Notes: generated from the letters alone by a model not told the origin. Positions 10,478 through 20,864 are shown, counted from the stretch's first letter. The stretch: DNA of 26,497 bases from Phlegmacium glaucopus (GCA_015039465.1 MU130224.1:316886-343382), one strand, 5' to 3'. Numbers and translations: made by a program.

Positions 10478-11757
10478 TGAAAGGACAAAAGTTGCGATAG
10501 ACTATTGGCCAAAACCAAAAATCCGGGTACGGCCAGGGCGGCATGGTGTGGTGGTAGATTGCGGGTAGGCGTTTGAAAAAACTTTTATTTAAAAATTGAA
10601 GCTTTCCACTTGGCTTTATGGTTTATCCGAGTCAAGGCTTGCGACCGGAATACACAGATAAATCCATGATCCCATCTGATTGATACAATCCAAAGTGATG
10701 GCAATCGCCAAAAAGAAAAATCAGTTCATATCAGAAATAGTTCTTAAGTACTCCTTTTTTTTCCACTCGCAGTTGAGCAAAAGAAAGTTCAGTTTGTAAT
10801 CCATTTGTCTTGTAATCGATATCGTGATAAAATGCTTGTAAGAGAGCCAAGTTGAGAGTGTTCAGTCAGTTCAGATTATTGAGAACAGAGCGCCGAGGGC
10901 CATTGGAACATCATCGCACCTTTCATTATATCATTTTATGCGTGACAGATTCGGAAGATCATGGGCTCACTGCAATCAAGTTCTTGAGATTTTGCTTCCT
11001 TTACTTTACTCGGTACTCTTTGTAATTGCTACTACCTGCACTTATAACAATAGAGGCAGGCCTCAGGAACCTCAGGCTGCCAGAGTAAGACTGCATGGTA
11101 CGTTACAGGTCACCTTTGGACTTGAAGTTAATCTTAGCAGTATATATATCATTGATATATCGTCCATCCATCCAAGGCGGACAGCCGCTAGTTCAAAATG
11201 CACTTGTTGATGTGTTGCGACAAGCAAGGTGCTTTTAAAATCATTTGGGCGGCGAAAAGGGTCTTTAGTAATAGGCAAACGTTGGCAATATATATATATA
11301 GCGGATAAAAAATGGGGGGGTAGGATAAACATAATAGTTCGATAAATGTTTTCAGGGATAGTATGTCACTATTTAGGGTCAGGTGACTGGATTGGGGTCA
11401 GATTATTGGACGGTAGGCACTCGGCAGGATTGTGGATAAAGCGACTTGAAGGAGCTAAAAGATATGATTGTAGATTTACCCAGAAGATCCGGAGGAGATC
11501 GTGAAAGGTGGTGGGTAGCCCGGGAGGTAGTGAGTACGATGGGAGAGAGTGTGTGGTCCACCTCCAAGAGAAGAGGGAAAAGGAAGGACGAAGCAAGACG
11601 TTACAAGACGCGAATGGGGGAAGGGAAGGAAAGTCCTGATAAAAGGCTTTTGAATACTATATAGAAACCAAAAGAATTGTCCATGTTGGGGTTCCGCGGT
11701 GGAAATGCCAGTCGTTGAACATCGAACCAGCCATTTTTCATCTTCTGTATTCAGAAT
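10478..11757. other. 1.28-kb intergenic stretch, no convincing gene
   Basis: Open frames at 10938-11210 (plus) and 11369-11664 (both strands) lack recognisable domains and a sensible splice context. There is a T-run near 10751 and an (AT)n stretch near 11286-11300. CpG content is ordinary, unlike the repeat zones. It probably includes the 3' flank of the tetraspanin pseudogene at its right end. Confidence 0.5.
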
Positions 11758-12885
11758 CTAGAAAGCTCTGGGTGTGCCCATATGCTTGGTTTTGAAAGGA
11801 TCCATAGGAATATCGTGTTGAGGAGAATCAAGAGAAGTGGATGCGTTGATGGTATTATTACCAAGTACTGATTTTGAAGGTGTACTTTTGAGGACATTGC
11901 TTGCGATATCGGCTCCATATTGTTCTGCAAATTGACTAGATGCGGTGATTAGATTGGGAAGTCCAAAGGAAAAAGAGGAAGAAGAGCAAACGTACTTGGC
12001 GTAATTATCCATAATCACAGCCATCGTGGTTATATCCAGTCGATAAGCCTCTGGCATCATTCCCTTCCCAAACCTATATGTGATATGATTCGAACACAAC
12101 AATCCAGCCACCATAACCAAAATCTGCATCGGCACCAACCAAAATACCGCTTTAATCCAAAGGGCCAACAACTTCCTCTCAAAAACGAGATAGGGACCTT
12201 TACATCCTGGTAAAATACTTCTCGCATAACACGTTTGACTGATAGTAGCTTCGACGAAAGGACTGAAATAACCGCAGCATTGTAGTTCGTTTTTGATTCG
12301 CAATCGGCCGCTTGTGTCGGGTGTACGGGACCAATGATTGTGCGTTTATTTTACCTTCGAGGTTGAATGTACGGCGTTTGTAGGTCACGTGACCTGGGGC
12401 GACGAGGAAGGCGAATGTTATCCATGTGAGGAAGACGTACCATGCTAGGAAACTACGATTGTTGAGGAGAATGCCGGACCAGCCGATGAGGGAGGTGAAT
12501 ACGCCGCCGCAGGCCGCTATCGTTGACAGGATGAGTTCGGGCCTGTTCCCTGTACGTATGACATTTGCGTTTTGCCAGATCGAATCATGTTAAGGGGCAG
12601 ACGACGAGAGCGCCGATGAAGAAGAACATGAGCTAGCATAGGGTGAGAAGTGGAAGTCAACGAATAAGGAGACACATACCAAAAAGTTGGTAACGAAGAG
12701 ATCATTTGAACCTGTTCCACCTTAGCCTTCCTTTGCCCCGAGGCATACGAGGTTGGTCTTGGGGGCTTGTAATTCACCACCTCGTTTAGGTAAATTGGGT
12801 TCATCGTCGGCTTCTTATCCCTAATACCAGAGAATTTGGATGGGAGGTAGTTGACTGACAGTGAGAGGTTGGTAATTGATCCCAA
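11758..12885 (-). pseudogene. Fungal tetraspanin (Tsp2/Tsp3-like), decayed
   Basis: Four-helix plasma-membrane organiser of the fungal tetraspanin type. Start ATG 12885 (MGSITNLSLSVNYLPSKF). Intron 12679-12633 (47 nt) leads into TM2 (LMFFFIGALVVCPLT). Next come FTSLIGWSGILLNN, TM3 (WYVFLTWITFAFLVAPGHV), the large loop with the diagnostic LQCCGYFSP, TM4 (LVPMQILVMVAGLLCSN), then TYRFGKGMMPEAYRLD. A 60-nt intron lies near 11996-11937, before QFAEQYGADIAS. Lesions: TGA at 12585-12587 where the frame wants Trp, a frameshift next to it (about 12575-12584), and another near 12331-12339 between INAQ and the CCG loop. The N-terminal exon also needs a frame change to reach TM1-TM2 sequence (FVTNFL). 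The several independent breaks argue for a pseudogene, though assembly errors are possible. Confidence 0.75.
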
Positions 12886-13093
12886 TAAAGCGTTGTCCCG
12901 TGAGAGATTCCCAGGGCAATGGTCATTCTCTCAAACGCTCATACTATTAGGACCAAGAATTAAATTAATGATTAGATGAGAAACCTCTAATAAACATACT
13001 CGTCGTTGTTTCAGACCTTCAGAACTCAGGACTACTAGTGCTTGTTACCCTTCTTCTGGTGGCCGACAGACCTCTTTGTATTTGTTCAGGCGA
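12886..13093. promoter_or_regulatory. Shared upstream region of the divergent tetraspanin and kinase genes
   Basis: About 208 bp separates the two divergent start codons (12885 minus, 13094 plus), so one short region would have served as promoter for both. I see no clear TATA box, and both genes are decayed. Confidence 0.35.
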
Positions 13094-14555
13094 ATGTCTC
13101 AGTCTCGCACACCGACACCTTTGACGCTGTACAGGGTCAGCAAGGACCTCAAATTCATGCAGTGGCCCGAGGAGAATCTTTCACTGGATGTCGATGAACG
13201 CGGTGGCTTTTACCCGGCTAAGCTTGGTGAAGTTTTCGATGAAGGGAGGTTCGTGGTTACAAGGAAGCTAGGTTGGGGCGGGTTCGGCAATGTGAGGTTA
13301 GCACGGGACCGCAAGTGCGTTTCAGTCAATTCTTGGTCAATTTTGTATCGGTTAGTGACAATGTTGATTCTTACTTCAGAGAAAATCGACATGTTGCATT
13401 GAAAATACTATCAGTGCATGCATCAAGAGAGGTTCTACGAACAATAATAGCAGCAGCGCCTTCTCACCAAGGTTTTCCTCACGTCCTTCACTTTCTGCAC
13501 GAATTCACAGTTTTTATGGGAGCCACATTTGCATCGTCACCGCAGAAGCAGCTGCCCGATCCACGACTCCCTCTCAAGTTTATCTTGCGACTTGTCAAAC
13601 ACGTACTGAAAGCACTCGAATATCTACACGACACATGCGGAGTTGTCCATTCTGGTGCGTCGAATTGATGCAGCAATCACAATTGTTAACGAAACAGGTC
13701 CGGCAGACTTAAAGCCTTCAAATATCCTTCTCCTGCCATCTAATGTTGACTCGATCGTAATGCACGAGCTTGCAGAATTGCCGTCAACATTGTATGAGCT
13801 CCTTAAGACAATTCCACCCGAGGAAGTCCCATTCCATGCCGTTTCATCGGCGCCAATCATATTCACCCTAAACTTAAGTCAGACCGTGACGACTCAGCTT
13901 CACTGGGTTGTCGCGGACATGGTACGTGATGCAGGTGGGAATACAGACCAGGGCTAATATCACAATTCCACCAGCACATCTGCAATCTGAGCACCTGAGC
14001 GATCTTGTCCAACCTTACGCTCTGCGCGCACCAGAGGTCGTTCCAGGCCTTGAATGGGGCCCTGCCATTGATATATGGAGTTTGGGTTGCTTGGTATAGT
14101 GCTTCTTCGTATACGTTTTGATGTTAAATGACTGATTTCCCAAGATGTACGAATGGGCCACTAGCAACTGGCTCTTTAGTCCCGAAGGACGTGATGGTGT
14201 ATCCCGCGACCTGATACACCTCGCGCAAATGACGGAGCGCACTGGACAACACCATGAAGAAGCTACACTGCAGCACTACAGACTCCGGCATGGGTTACAA
14301 GGCAAGTTCTGACAACTATGAGGTCTAAGTATATGCTCAATGTATTCATACACAAATCTTCCAGAACTCCTGGCTGGAGGAAGCAAAGGACTGATGTCGA
14401 TTAGAACTGTGCTTAGCGAGGCAACGGTACAACGCAATAGTGCCGAAGAAGTGGATGCATTCATAAGCCTCATGCTTCGGTTTCTGAAATTGAATCCTGT
14501 TGAGTGAGCGACAGCAGCTGAAGCTCTGGACGAATCCGTTTTCAAGCATTTGTAA
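13094..14555 (+). pseudogene. SRPK-like Ser/Thr protein kinase, decayed
   Basis: Start ATG 13094 (MSQSRTPTPLTLYRV). Exons: 13094-13314, 13380-13654, 13707 to about 13925, then to 14093, 14145-14301 and 14365-14555. Motifs in order: LGWGGFGNVRLARD glycine loop, HVALKIL (ATP-binding Lys), VLKALEYLHDTCGVVHSDLKPS catalytic loop formed by splicing, ALRAPEVVPGLEWGPAIDIW and SLGCLM. Fungal SRPK-like kinases have this layout, with a loop-rich insert before ALRAPE. Oddities: HSDLKP in place of HRDLKP; DMV where DFG belongs, with a frame break near 13920-13935; an apparent loss of about 15-20 residues after HEFTV; and TGA at 14505-14507 where arginine (CGA) fits the closing ATAAEAL motif. The intron at 14302-14364 has a GC donor (G|GCAAGT). 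Most likely a pseudogene. Confidence 0.75.
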
Positions 14556-14984
14556 CAAGGAACTGTCTGAATCACTGGCAGTAGATGCATCACCGTTACT
14601 ATCAGTTCTCCAGACCCATGGAGTATACATTTTCGTTTTGATAATACAGAGGTCCGTAACGAACGGAAGATACCTTGCCAGACGTGAAGTTGCATTCCAT
14701 TAATCTTAGTCATTCTATTTCGAAGTCGGCATTAGCAAGTTGAATAAGAGTATTATCGTAGGATGCTATTGATGATGCTGCAAGGCGTCAGTTTAACACC
14801 TTCGATGAATTCCATCAGGAGAGAAGGCAAACAGACCGTCAAGTTTCTCAACATTGGCAAAATCGTTATTGCATATTAGATATCCGTCTACGAAGTTATT
14901 GACTCATTTCTTGCGTCGTGTCTCGCGACCTGACATCCAAAAACGTTATGTAGTGGAATAACGATCGGTCTAAGAAATCCCATA
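14556..14984. other. Intergenic stretch, nothing recognised
   Basis: No recognisable coding in any frame. It lies between the end of the kinase pseudogene and the coiled-coil fragment on the opposite strand and may include the 3' flanks of both. Confidence 0.4.
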
Positions 14985-15337
14985 CCATGAGAGCCTGCCT
15001 GAGTCGTTCATTTCTTTCTCGCACCAGACAATTTTTCCTTTCAAGTTCTTTCAACTCTGCCACAGCCATCTCTGCCCTCTCCCCCACAACTTCCTTGTCT
15101 AACACAACTACTTCCAGTTGTTCTTATGCAAGGCGATTTTCAGGGAGTTATGATTGCTGCTACTTGCACTAGTAAGTTCGTCCTGGAGTTTTGTGTGTTT
15201 GGGTTGGGAAGGAAAAATTACAATTCAGCACGGCGTTCTTTGAGGTCTCGCATGAGTTTGGTGTAGTCTGCTCGTCGGGCTTCTAGAACGTGGAATTTTG
15301 CGCGTAATTTTGGAGTTCTTGATCGTCGCCTGCAGGC
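14985..15337 (-). pseudogene. Partial coiled-coil protein gene
   Basis: Two minus-strand segments look coding. At about 15337-15219 a charged helical stretch reads KLRAKFHVLEARRADYTKLM. At about 15118-14985 another runs VVVLDKEVVGERAEMAVAEL and on through KELERKNCLVRERNERLRQA. Both have heptad-like spacing of Leu/Val with Glu/Arg/Lys and could be joined by an intron with a GTAATT donor near 15221. Neither a convincing start nor an end is visible. I do not recognise the family; it may be a remnant. Confidence 0.35.
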
Positions 15338-15701
15338 TGCGAATTTACTAGGCGTCCTCAGTCAAGGATTAAAAATTCATTAATTTATATACCACTTGGA
15401 GAGGTGAGCGACCCCCAGTGGGAGGTTTCGCACTCGGAGGTGGAGAACCCTGTCGAGGGGGCAAACTCAGGGGTGACTAGGTTCGTCCGATGGCCAATGC
15501 ATTCGATGGTGTTTTGGTTGGTGATTCCTAGCACGGGATATTAGAGATGAGGAGGAAGAACCGGATAGAAGATTGACGAATGAAGTATGCAGGTGGCGAT
15601 GCTGATGTGAGACAACTTGCTGTTTATGTAATCGAGAGCTTCTTTCTTTTTGACGCTCATCAGGCTTACTTATTGCTCACCACAACTCACTGTTCAAAGA
15701 T
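15338..15701. other. Upstream region of the NB-ARC-TPR gene
   Basis: No open frame of note. GA- and GT-rich, CpG-containing sequence precedes the ATG at 15702. It presumably contains the promoter; no element can be named. Confidence 0.35.
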
Positions 15702-15889
15702 ATGAAGCGCATCTTTAAGAAAATCGTCAAGCCCAAAAAATCAAAATATTCATCTCTGACCACCAACGAAGCTCTGGGTTCAAGCTCTAAACCAGCACCT
15801 TCGACATCGACCATCAAAACAAGCACCGCTGATCCCATGCTATCCGTTCCCGCTAATGCTGCGGCTGCAAACGCACAAGTTATTCAAGT

Positions 15890-16310
15890 CGCTGGCGTGA
15901 CTGTGAGCATTTAACTTCGCCCATCGCATCCTTATGTATTTAACCATCATCATCGATCAGACTGCTCATGACCTAGTCTCTACTTCGGTCTCTGCTTTGG
16001 CGATTAATGAGCAAGATGTAAGCATTCCAGTCACTAGCGTTACTATGAGCGTTCAACTTTGCCCATCGCATCCTTAAGCATTTAACCATCGTCATCGATC
16101 AGGCCGCCCATAACCTACTCTCCACTTCAGTTTCCACATTGCCGATCGGTGATCTTGCTCCTGTAAGCATTCCAGCCGCTGGCGTTAGCGTAAGTGTTCA
16201 ACTTAGTCTATCATATCCATCACTATTCAACCATCCTCATCGATCAGAGTGCCCATGAACTCCAAGTCTCCACTTCGGTTTCCGCTCTGGCTGTCACTCC
16301 TGTAGCGCAT
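15890..16310 (+). repeat. Tandem repeat of an N-terminal exon and its intron (three copies)
   Basis: A unit of about 140-145 bp, starting near the conserved GC(T/C)GGCGTKA block and ending after an exon opening with A/S-A-H-x-L, occurs three times. The exons follow CGATCAG acceptors at 15960, 16102 and 16247. They encode TAHDLVSTSVSALAI, AAHNLLSTSVSTLPI and SAHELQVSTSVSALAV. All boundaries are phase 0. Copy 2 ends at GTAAGT (16190); copy 1 has AT instead of GT at the equivalent donor (16045-16046) but has an in-frame GTAAGC at 16018. Confidence 0.8.
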
Positions 16311-18019
16311 CCGGAAGGAAGTTCACCCTCCTCGTCTGATGCCATAATGCAAGCCAACTTGGGATCCACGGAATTGGAACAAAATCCCTCGGTAAATTGC
16401 TCTCACAACGTGTTCTCGGCTTTCGCTGATGATCAGCAGGCTCAACAATCTGTCTCGGGTTTCTTTGCGAATGCCCAGAATACCTTCATTACTGGCGGCA
16501 CTTTCGTAAGTCTGTCTCGTAGGTCGTGTAAGGGATTTAGCAATAACTGTACACAGGTTAACTGCGAGAACTACAATTTTGTCCCTGCCAATACCGGTGC
16601 AGGGCAGACAAAGATCTCTGTAACTCAAAAACCCAACTCCAGTCCAATCTTTACTGGACGGAAAGATGTACTCGATAAACTTGGGAAGATTTTTGTTCAT
16701 TGTGGTACTAGTAGACTAATGTCAAGGCGCTCTTGTCTCCTCTGGGGATTGGGAGGGATTGGAAAGACCCAAATTTGTTTCAAGTTCATAGAAGGAATGT
16801 CTGACAGGTAAGGGTTCTTACTCTACCATTCACAACACTGGATTCATTTCTTGATAGTTTTTCACATGTCTTCTGGGTTGATGCCTCCTCTCAGGAGAGC
16901 ATGGAAATGTCTCTCAAGGGCATATCTAGCCTTCCTGCTGCCCAAGATTCCCATGTGGATGGCTCAGTTGAGTCTGTCCTCCACTGGATATCTTCTCTCC
17001 AAGAAGAATGGTTGATTGTGTTTGATAATGCTGATGATCCTCCTCCAGAGGTGGTGGAAAGGTTCATTCCCCCATGCAACAGAGGTAACATTCTCATTAC
17101 TAGCAGAAACAGATCCATGGGAAGGGTCATATCATTTGAGAACAGCATTGAGATCACTGAAATGGAGGAGCCAGATGCTATAGCTCTACTTCTCAAGGCT
17201 AGCTGTTTGGATCCATTGCCTGAGCATCTACAAGCTGCCAAAAAGATTGTGACTGAACTGGGGTGCATTCCTCTTGCTATTGATCATGCTGGAGCCTATA
17301 TTGAGGCTGGGAAATGTGATATTGATCAATATCTGAGGCAATTCTCAATGCATCGTGAGGCTCTTATGTCAGATGCTGCATTCACAGGGGCATCAAAGTA
17401 TAATAAAACAGTGTATGGGACTTGGGATCTTTCTTTCAAAGAAATAGAAAAGAGGGCTGGTGGTCATTCCACTGCTGGAGATGCACAAGCAGCCCAGGCT
17501 GCAATCCTAATACTTCAAATATGTGCTTTCTATCATCATAGCAATATTTCTAAAGATATATTCCAATCTGCTGCTGAAGAGGCTGAAGAGGCTATGAAAT
17601 ATGTTATTGATAGTGACTTAGCTGAAAAGTTACCTCAAGCAGTCACTTCACTGGATTATACTCTGCTTGGTTTGGACAATGATGGTCACTGGGATGAGTT
17701 CATATTTGGACAAGGAATTAGTGTTCTTTTCTCATTCTCATTGATGAAAAGAGGACAATCATCTAGAATGATGTCTGTTCATCCTTTGGTGCACTACTGG
17801 AGTAGGGAGAGAATGTCAAAATCCAAGCAGCAACAAATGTGTCAAATGGGAAGCATAATCTTGTCCTGTGCAATTCCATGGAGATTTAAAAGTCAGGATT
17901 ATGCACTGCGGCGGTTGATTTTTCCACATATTCAAGCCAATGAGTTACATAGAAGGCAGATAGGACCTATTGAGCAGTACTATGATGATAAATGGATCAA
18001 ATTTTCACTAGTGATGGGG

Positions 18020-19340
18020 GAGAATGGAGACTGGAACAATGCAGAACAGCTGGAGGTTCAAGTTATGGACATGAGGAAGAAGCTGCTTGGTGCAGAACAT
18101 CCACACACCCTCACCAGTATGGCCAGTATAGCAAGCACATACAGGAATCAGGGGAGGTGGAATGAGGCAGAGCAGCTGGAGGTTCAAGTTATGGACATGA
18201 GGAAGAAGCTGCTTGGTGCAGAACATCCACACACTCTCACTAGTATGGCAAATCTAGCAAGCACATACAGCAATCAGGGAAGGTGGAATGAGGCAGAGCA
18301 GCTGGATATTCAAGTTATGGACATGAGGAAGAAGCTGCTTGGTGCAGGACATCCACACACCCTCACTAGTATGGCAAATCTAGCAGGCACATACAGCAAT
18401 CAGGGAAGGTGGAATGAGGCAGAGCAGCTGGAGATTCAAGTTATGGACATGAGGAAGAAGCTGCTTGGTGCAGAACATCCAGACACCCTCAACAGTATGG
18501 CAAATCTAGCAAGCACATACAGGCATCAGGGAAGGTGGAATGAGGCAGAGCAGCTGGAGATTCAAGTTATGGACATGAGGAAGAAGCTGCTTGGTGCAGA
18601 ACATCCACACACCCTCACTAGTATGGCAAATATAGCAAGCACACACAGGAATCAGGGAAGGTGGAATGAGGCAGAGCAGCTGGAGATTCAAGTTATGGAC
18701 ATGAGCAAGAAGCTGCTTGGTGCAGGACATCCAGACACCCTCAACAGTATGGCAAATCTAGCAAACACATACAGCCATACAGCAATCAGGGAAGGTGGAA
18801 TGAGGCAGAGCAGCTGGATATTCAAGTTATGGACATGAGCAAGAAGCTGCTTGGTGCAGAACATCCACATACCCTCACTAGTATGGCAAATCTAGCAAGC
18901 ACATATAGGAATCAGGGAAGGTGGAATGAGGCAGAGCAGCTGAATATTCAAGTTATAGACATGAGGAGGAAGCTGCTTGGTGCAGAACATCCACACACCC
19001 TCAACAGTATGGCCAATCTAGCAAGCACATACAGCAATCAGGGAAGGTGGAGTGAGGCAGAGCAGCTGGGGATTCAAGTTATGGACATGAGGAAGAAGCT
19101 GCTTGGTGCAGAACATCCAGACACCCTCAACAGTGTGGCAAATTTAGCAAACACATACAGCAATCAGGGAAGGTGGAATGAGGCAGGGCAGCTGGAGATT
19201 CAAGTTATGGACATGAGCAAGAAGCTGCTTGGTGCAGGACATCCAGACACCCTCACTAGTATGGCAAATCTAGCAAACACATATAGGAATCAGGGAAGGT
19301 GGAATGAAGCAGAGAAAATAGAGCTTGAAGTTGTAACTTA
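18020..19340 (+). repeat. Array of near-identical 126-bp TPR units
   Basis: About ten full units and one partial unit, each encoding GRWNEAEQLEIQVMDM, (R/S)KKLLGAEHP(H/D)TL and (T/N)SMANLASTY(R/S)NQ. This is the TPR_10/TPR_12 (kinesin light chain/NPHP-like) pattern. Units differ at a few positions only (R or S, E or G, H or D, T or N, R or S), and these recur in mixed combinations as expected from shuffling between units. The array contains no CpG. Confidence 0.9.
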
Positions 19341-19717
19341 CAGGCAAGAGAATAGGAAGGGACTAAAGTAGTTTAATAATAGTGTTTGTACTCTACCTTG
19401 TTGACTTTCAATTGCATTATGTTTTGGAACAAAAACTTAAATTCCATATTTTTAGCAGAAAATTATAGGAAAGATAGTTTTTAACAAATTTGGAACTCTC
19501 ATTTCCAACTTAAAGATAACTGGAGGTATTTAAAGGTCCAGTCCAGTCTGGTTTTTTGACCCTCAGTGTCATAGACTGGGACCAGGACTGGTCCATTTCA
19601 GTCCTAGGACCTCAAAAGACTGGTCTACATTGGTTTTTTGCAGTCCTAGGACTGGTCCTGGTCTTAACTGGTCTGCAACTGGTCCTCTGCCAGGACTTTA
19701 CCCTCCCCCACACATTC

Positions 19718-19935
19718 TGAGCAAGTCTGAGCAGTTCTGAGCAGTTCCAAGCAGTTCCAAGCAGTTCCAAGCAGTTCCAAGCAGTTCCAAGCAGTTCCGA
19801 GTGGAGTCTGAGCAGTTCCGAGCTCAGTCTTAGCAAAATATTTAAATTGTGCATAAGTCAGATTCTGGCCAGATTCCAACCAGATTCCAACCAGATTCTG
19901 AGTCATTCTGAGCACATTCTGAGCACATTCTGAGC
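19718..19935. repeat. Minisatellite of AGCAGTTCC / GAGCACATTCT-type 10-11 bp units
   Basis: Degenerate short tandem units (GAGCAGTTCT, AAGCAGTTCC repeated, CCAGATTCCAA, GAGCACATTCT repeated) fill the left inner arm of the element. Similar units in inverse orientation occur at 21450-21615 and degenerate relatives at about 23420-23580. Confidence 0.8.
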
Positions 19936-20224
19936 ACATTCTGAGCACATTCCCCAATTTCAATTAATTTTAAATTTTTACTTAAATTACCAGCAGTATA
20001 AATCAGGAAGTACATTTGTACTAAGTTATTTTGTTGTATTTATTATTCATTTTTTGTAATATACATATTAATTTCTTTAATTCAATACTAACAACTGTAC
20101 CCTAGTGGGTACCATGATTCATAGTCAATTATATATTATTTAATCTGATAAACTAAATAAAATACAAAAACGGGGGTACCTACATGTGTCATTGTTCAGA
20201 CATAAGAGTAAAATTAAAATTAAA

Positions 20225-20860
20225 AGAAACCCCTCCCACAAGGGAAGGGTAGCTGATGTTCAATAGAAATTTATAAAAAAAAAACCCCTCGGAAGGGGGG
20301 TGGTCGTCATATGTTGAAATAAAAAGAAAACCCCCCTAAAAAGGGGGGTAGTGGTCGTTGTATGTGGAAATAAGGAGGAAACCCCCTTAAAAAGGGGGTA
20401 GCAGTCATTGTATGTCAAAACAAAGGGAAAACCCCCCTAAAAAAGGGGGCAGTGGTTGTTGTATGTTGAAACAAAGGAAAAACCCCCCTAAAAAGGGAGT
20501 TAGTGGTCATCGTTTGTCAAAATAAACAGAAAACCCCCCTAAAAAGGGGGGTAGTGGTCATTGTATGTTGAAATACCCCCTCGGAAGGGGGTTAGTGGTT
20601 GTTGTTTGTCAAAATAAAAAGAAAACCCCCCTAAAAAGGGGGGGTAGCGGTTGTTGTATGTCAAAATAAAAGGAACCCCCCCTCTTGAAAGGGGGGTAGT
20701 GGTCATCATTGTCCGTTGAAATAAAAAAAACCCCCCCTAAATAAGGGGGGTAGCCATTGTCATCTGTCAAAATAAAAGCCCCCCTGAACAAGGGGGGTAG
20801 CTGGCAGTGTTGTTGTGTCAAAACAAGATATACACCCCCCCCGGACAGGGGGGGTAGCTG
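20225..20860. repeat. Array of about 13 C6-loop-G6 hairpin units (about 50-bp period)
   Basis: Each unit has a C run and a G run separated by a short A/T-rich loop (CCCCCC-TAAAAA-GGGGGG). A spacer of the type TAGTGGTCATTGTATGTTGAAATAAAA follows before the next C run. Units start near 20228, 20284, 20330, 20381, 20431, 20482, 20533, 20575, 20625, 20675, 20730, 20778 and 20834; another copy stands alone at about 21040-21060. The stems remain paired although loop, stem length and spacer vary (for example CCCCCTCGGAAGGGGG), and the C run always precedes the G run on this strand. Confidence 0.9.
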
Positions 20861-20864
20861 TCAG

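Larger units (their letters stand above)
15702..19371 (+). pseudogene. NB-ARC-TPR STAND (NLR-type) gene with a frameshift in the TPR array
   Basis: NLR-type sensor ATPase of fungal NB-ARC-TPR layout. Likely exons: 15702-15902, 15961-16017 (or longer), 16103-16189, 16248-16505, 16557-16807, 16858 onward; phases agree throughout. The N terminus is basic (MKRIFKKIVKPKKSKYSS) and then Ser/Thr/Ala-rich. Exon 4/5 has GFFANAQNTFITGGTF spliced to VNCENYNFVP. NB-ARC motifs: P-loop GLGGIGKTQ (near 16755), Walker B WLIVFDNADD, NILITSRN, LGCIPLAIDHAGAYIE (GLPL-like) and VHPLVHYWSRERM at the MHD-like position (near 17775). Ten 42-residue kinesin-light-chain-type TPRs and a partial one follow from about 18015. 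An 8-bp duplication at 18768-18783 shifts the frame, giving a stop at 18838 and a product of about 944 residues. Without it the frame would run to TAG at 19371. It may be a pseudogene or a functional shortened allele. Confidence 0.85.

Noticed and set aside
10525..10600. Possible tRNA (GGTGTGGTGGTAGATTGCGGG)
   Set aside because: A-box-like only; no B box or acceptor stem follows.
10938..11210. Plus-strand open frame of 90 codons
   Set aside because: No recognisable domain, no supporting splice context; overlapped by another meaningless frame.
16506..16556. Reading the NB-ARC exon straight through this 51-nt segment
   Set aside because: It stays open because it is a multiple of three, but GTAAGT...ACACAG boundaries and the better ITGGTF-VNCENYNF junction favour an intron.
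18008..18870. Minus-strand open frames with repeated MWMFCTKQLLPHVHNLN
   Set aside because: Antisense shadow of the TPR array.
20609..20821. Open frame with PPLFRG repeats
   Set aside because: Low-complexity translation of the hairpin array.
20225..20860. CRISPR-like array (short repeats at regular spacing)
   Set aside because: Spacers are related to each other, stem and loop vary, no cas-like genes, and the genome is eukaryotic.
20225..20860. Series of rho-independent terminators
   Set aside because: GC stems look similar but this is fungal DNA; no bacterial genes are present and T runs do not follow the stems.
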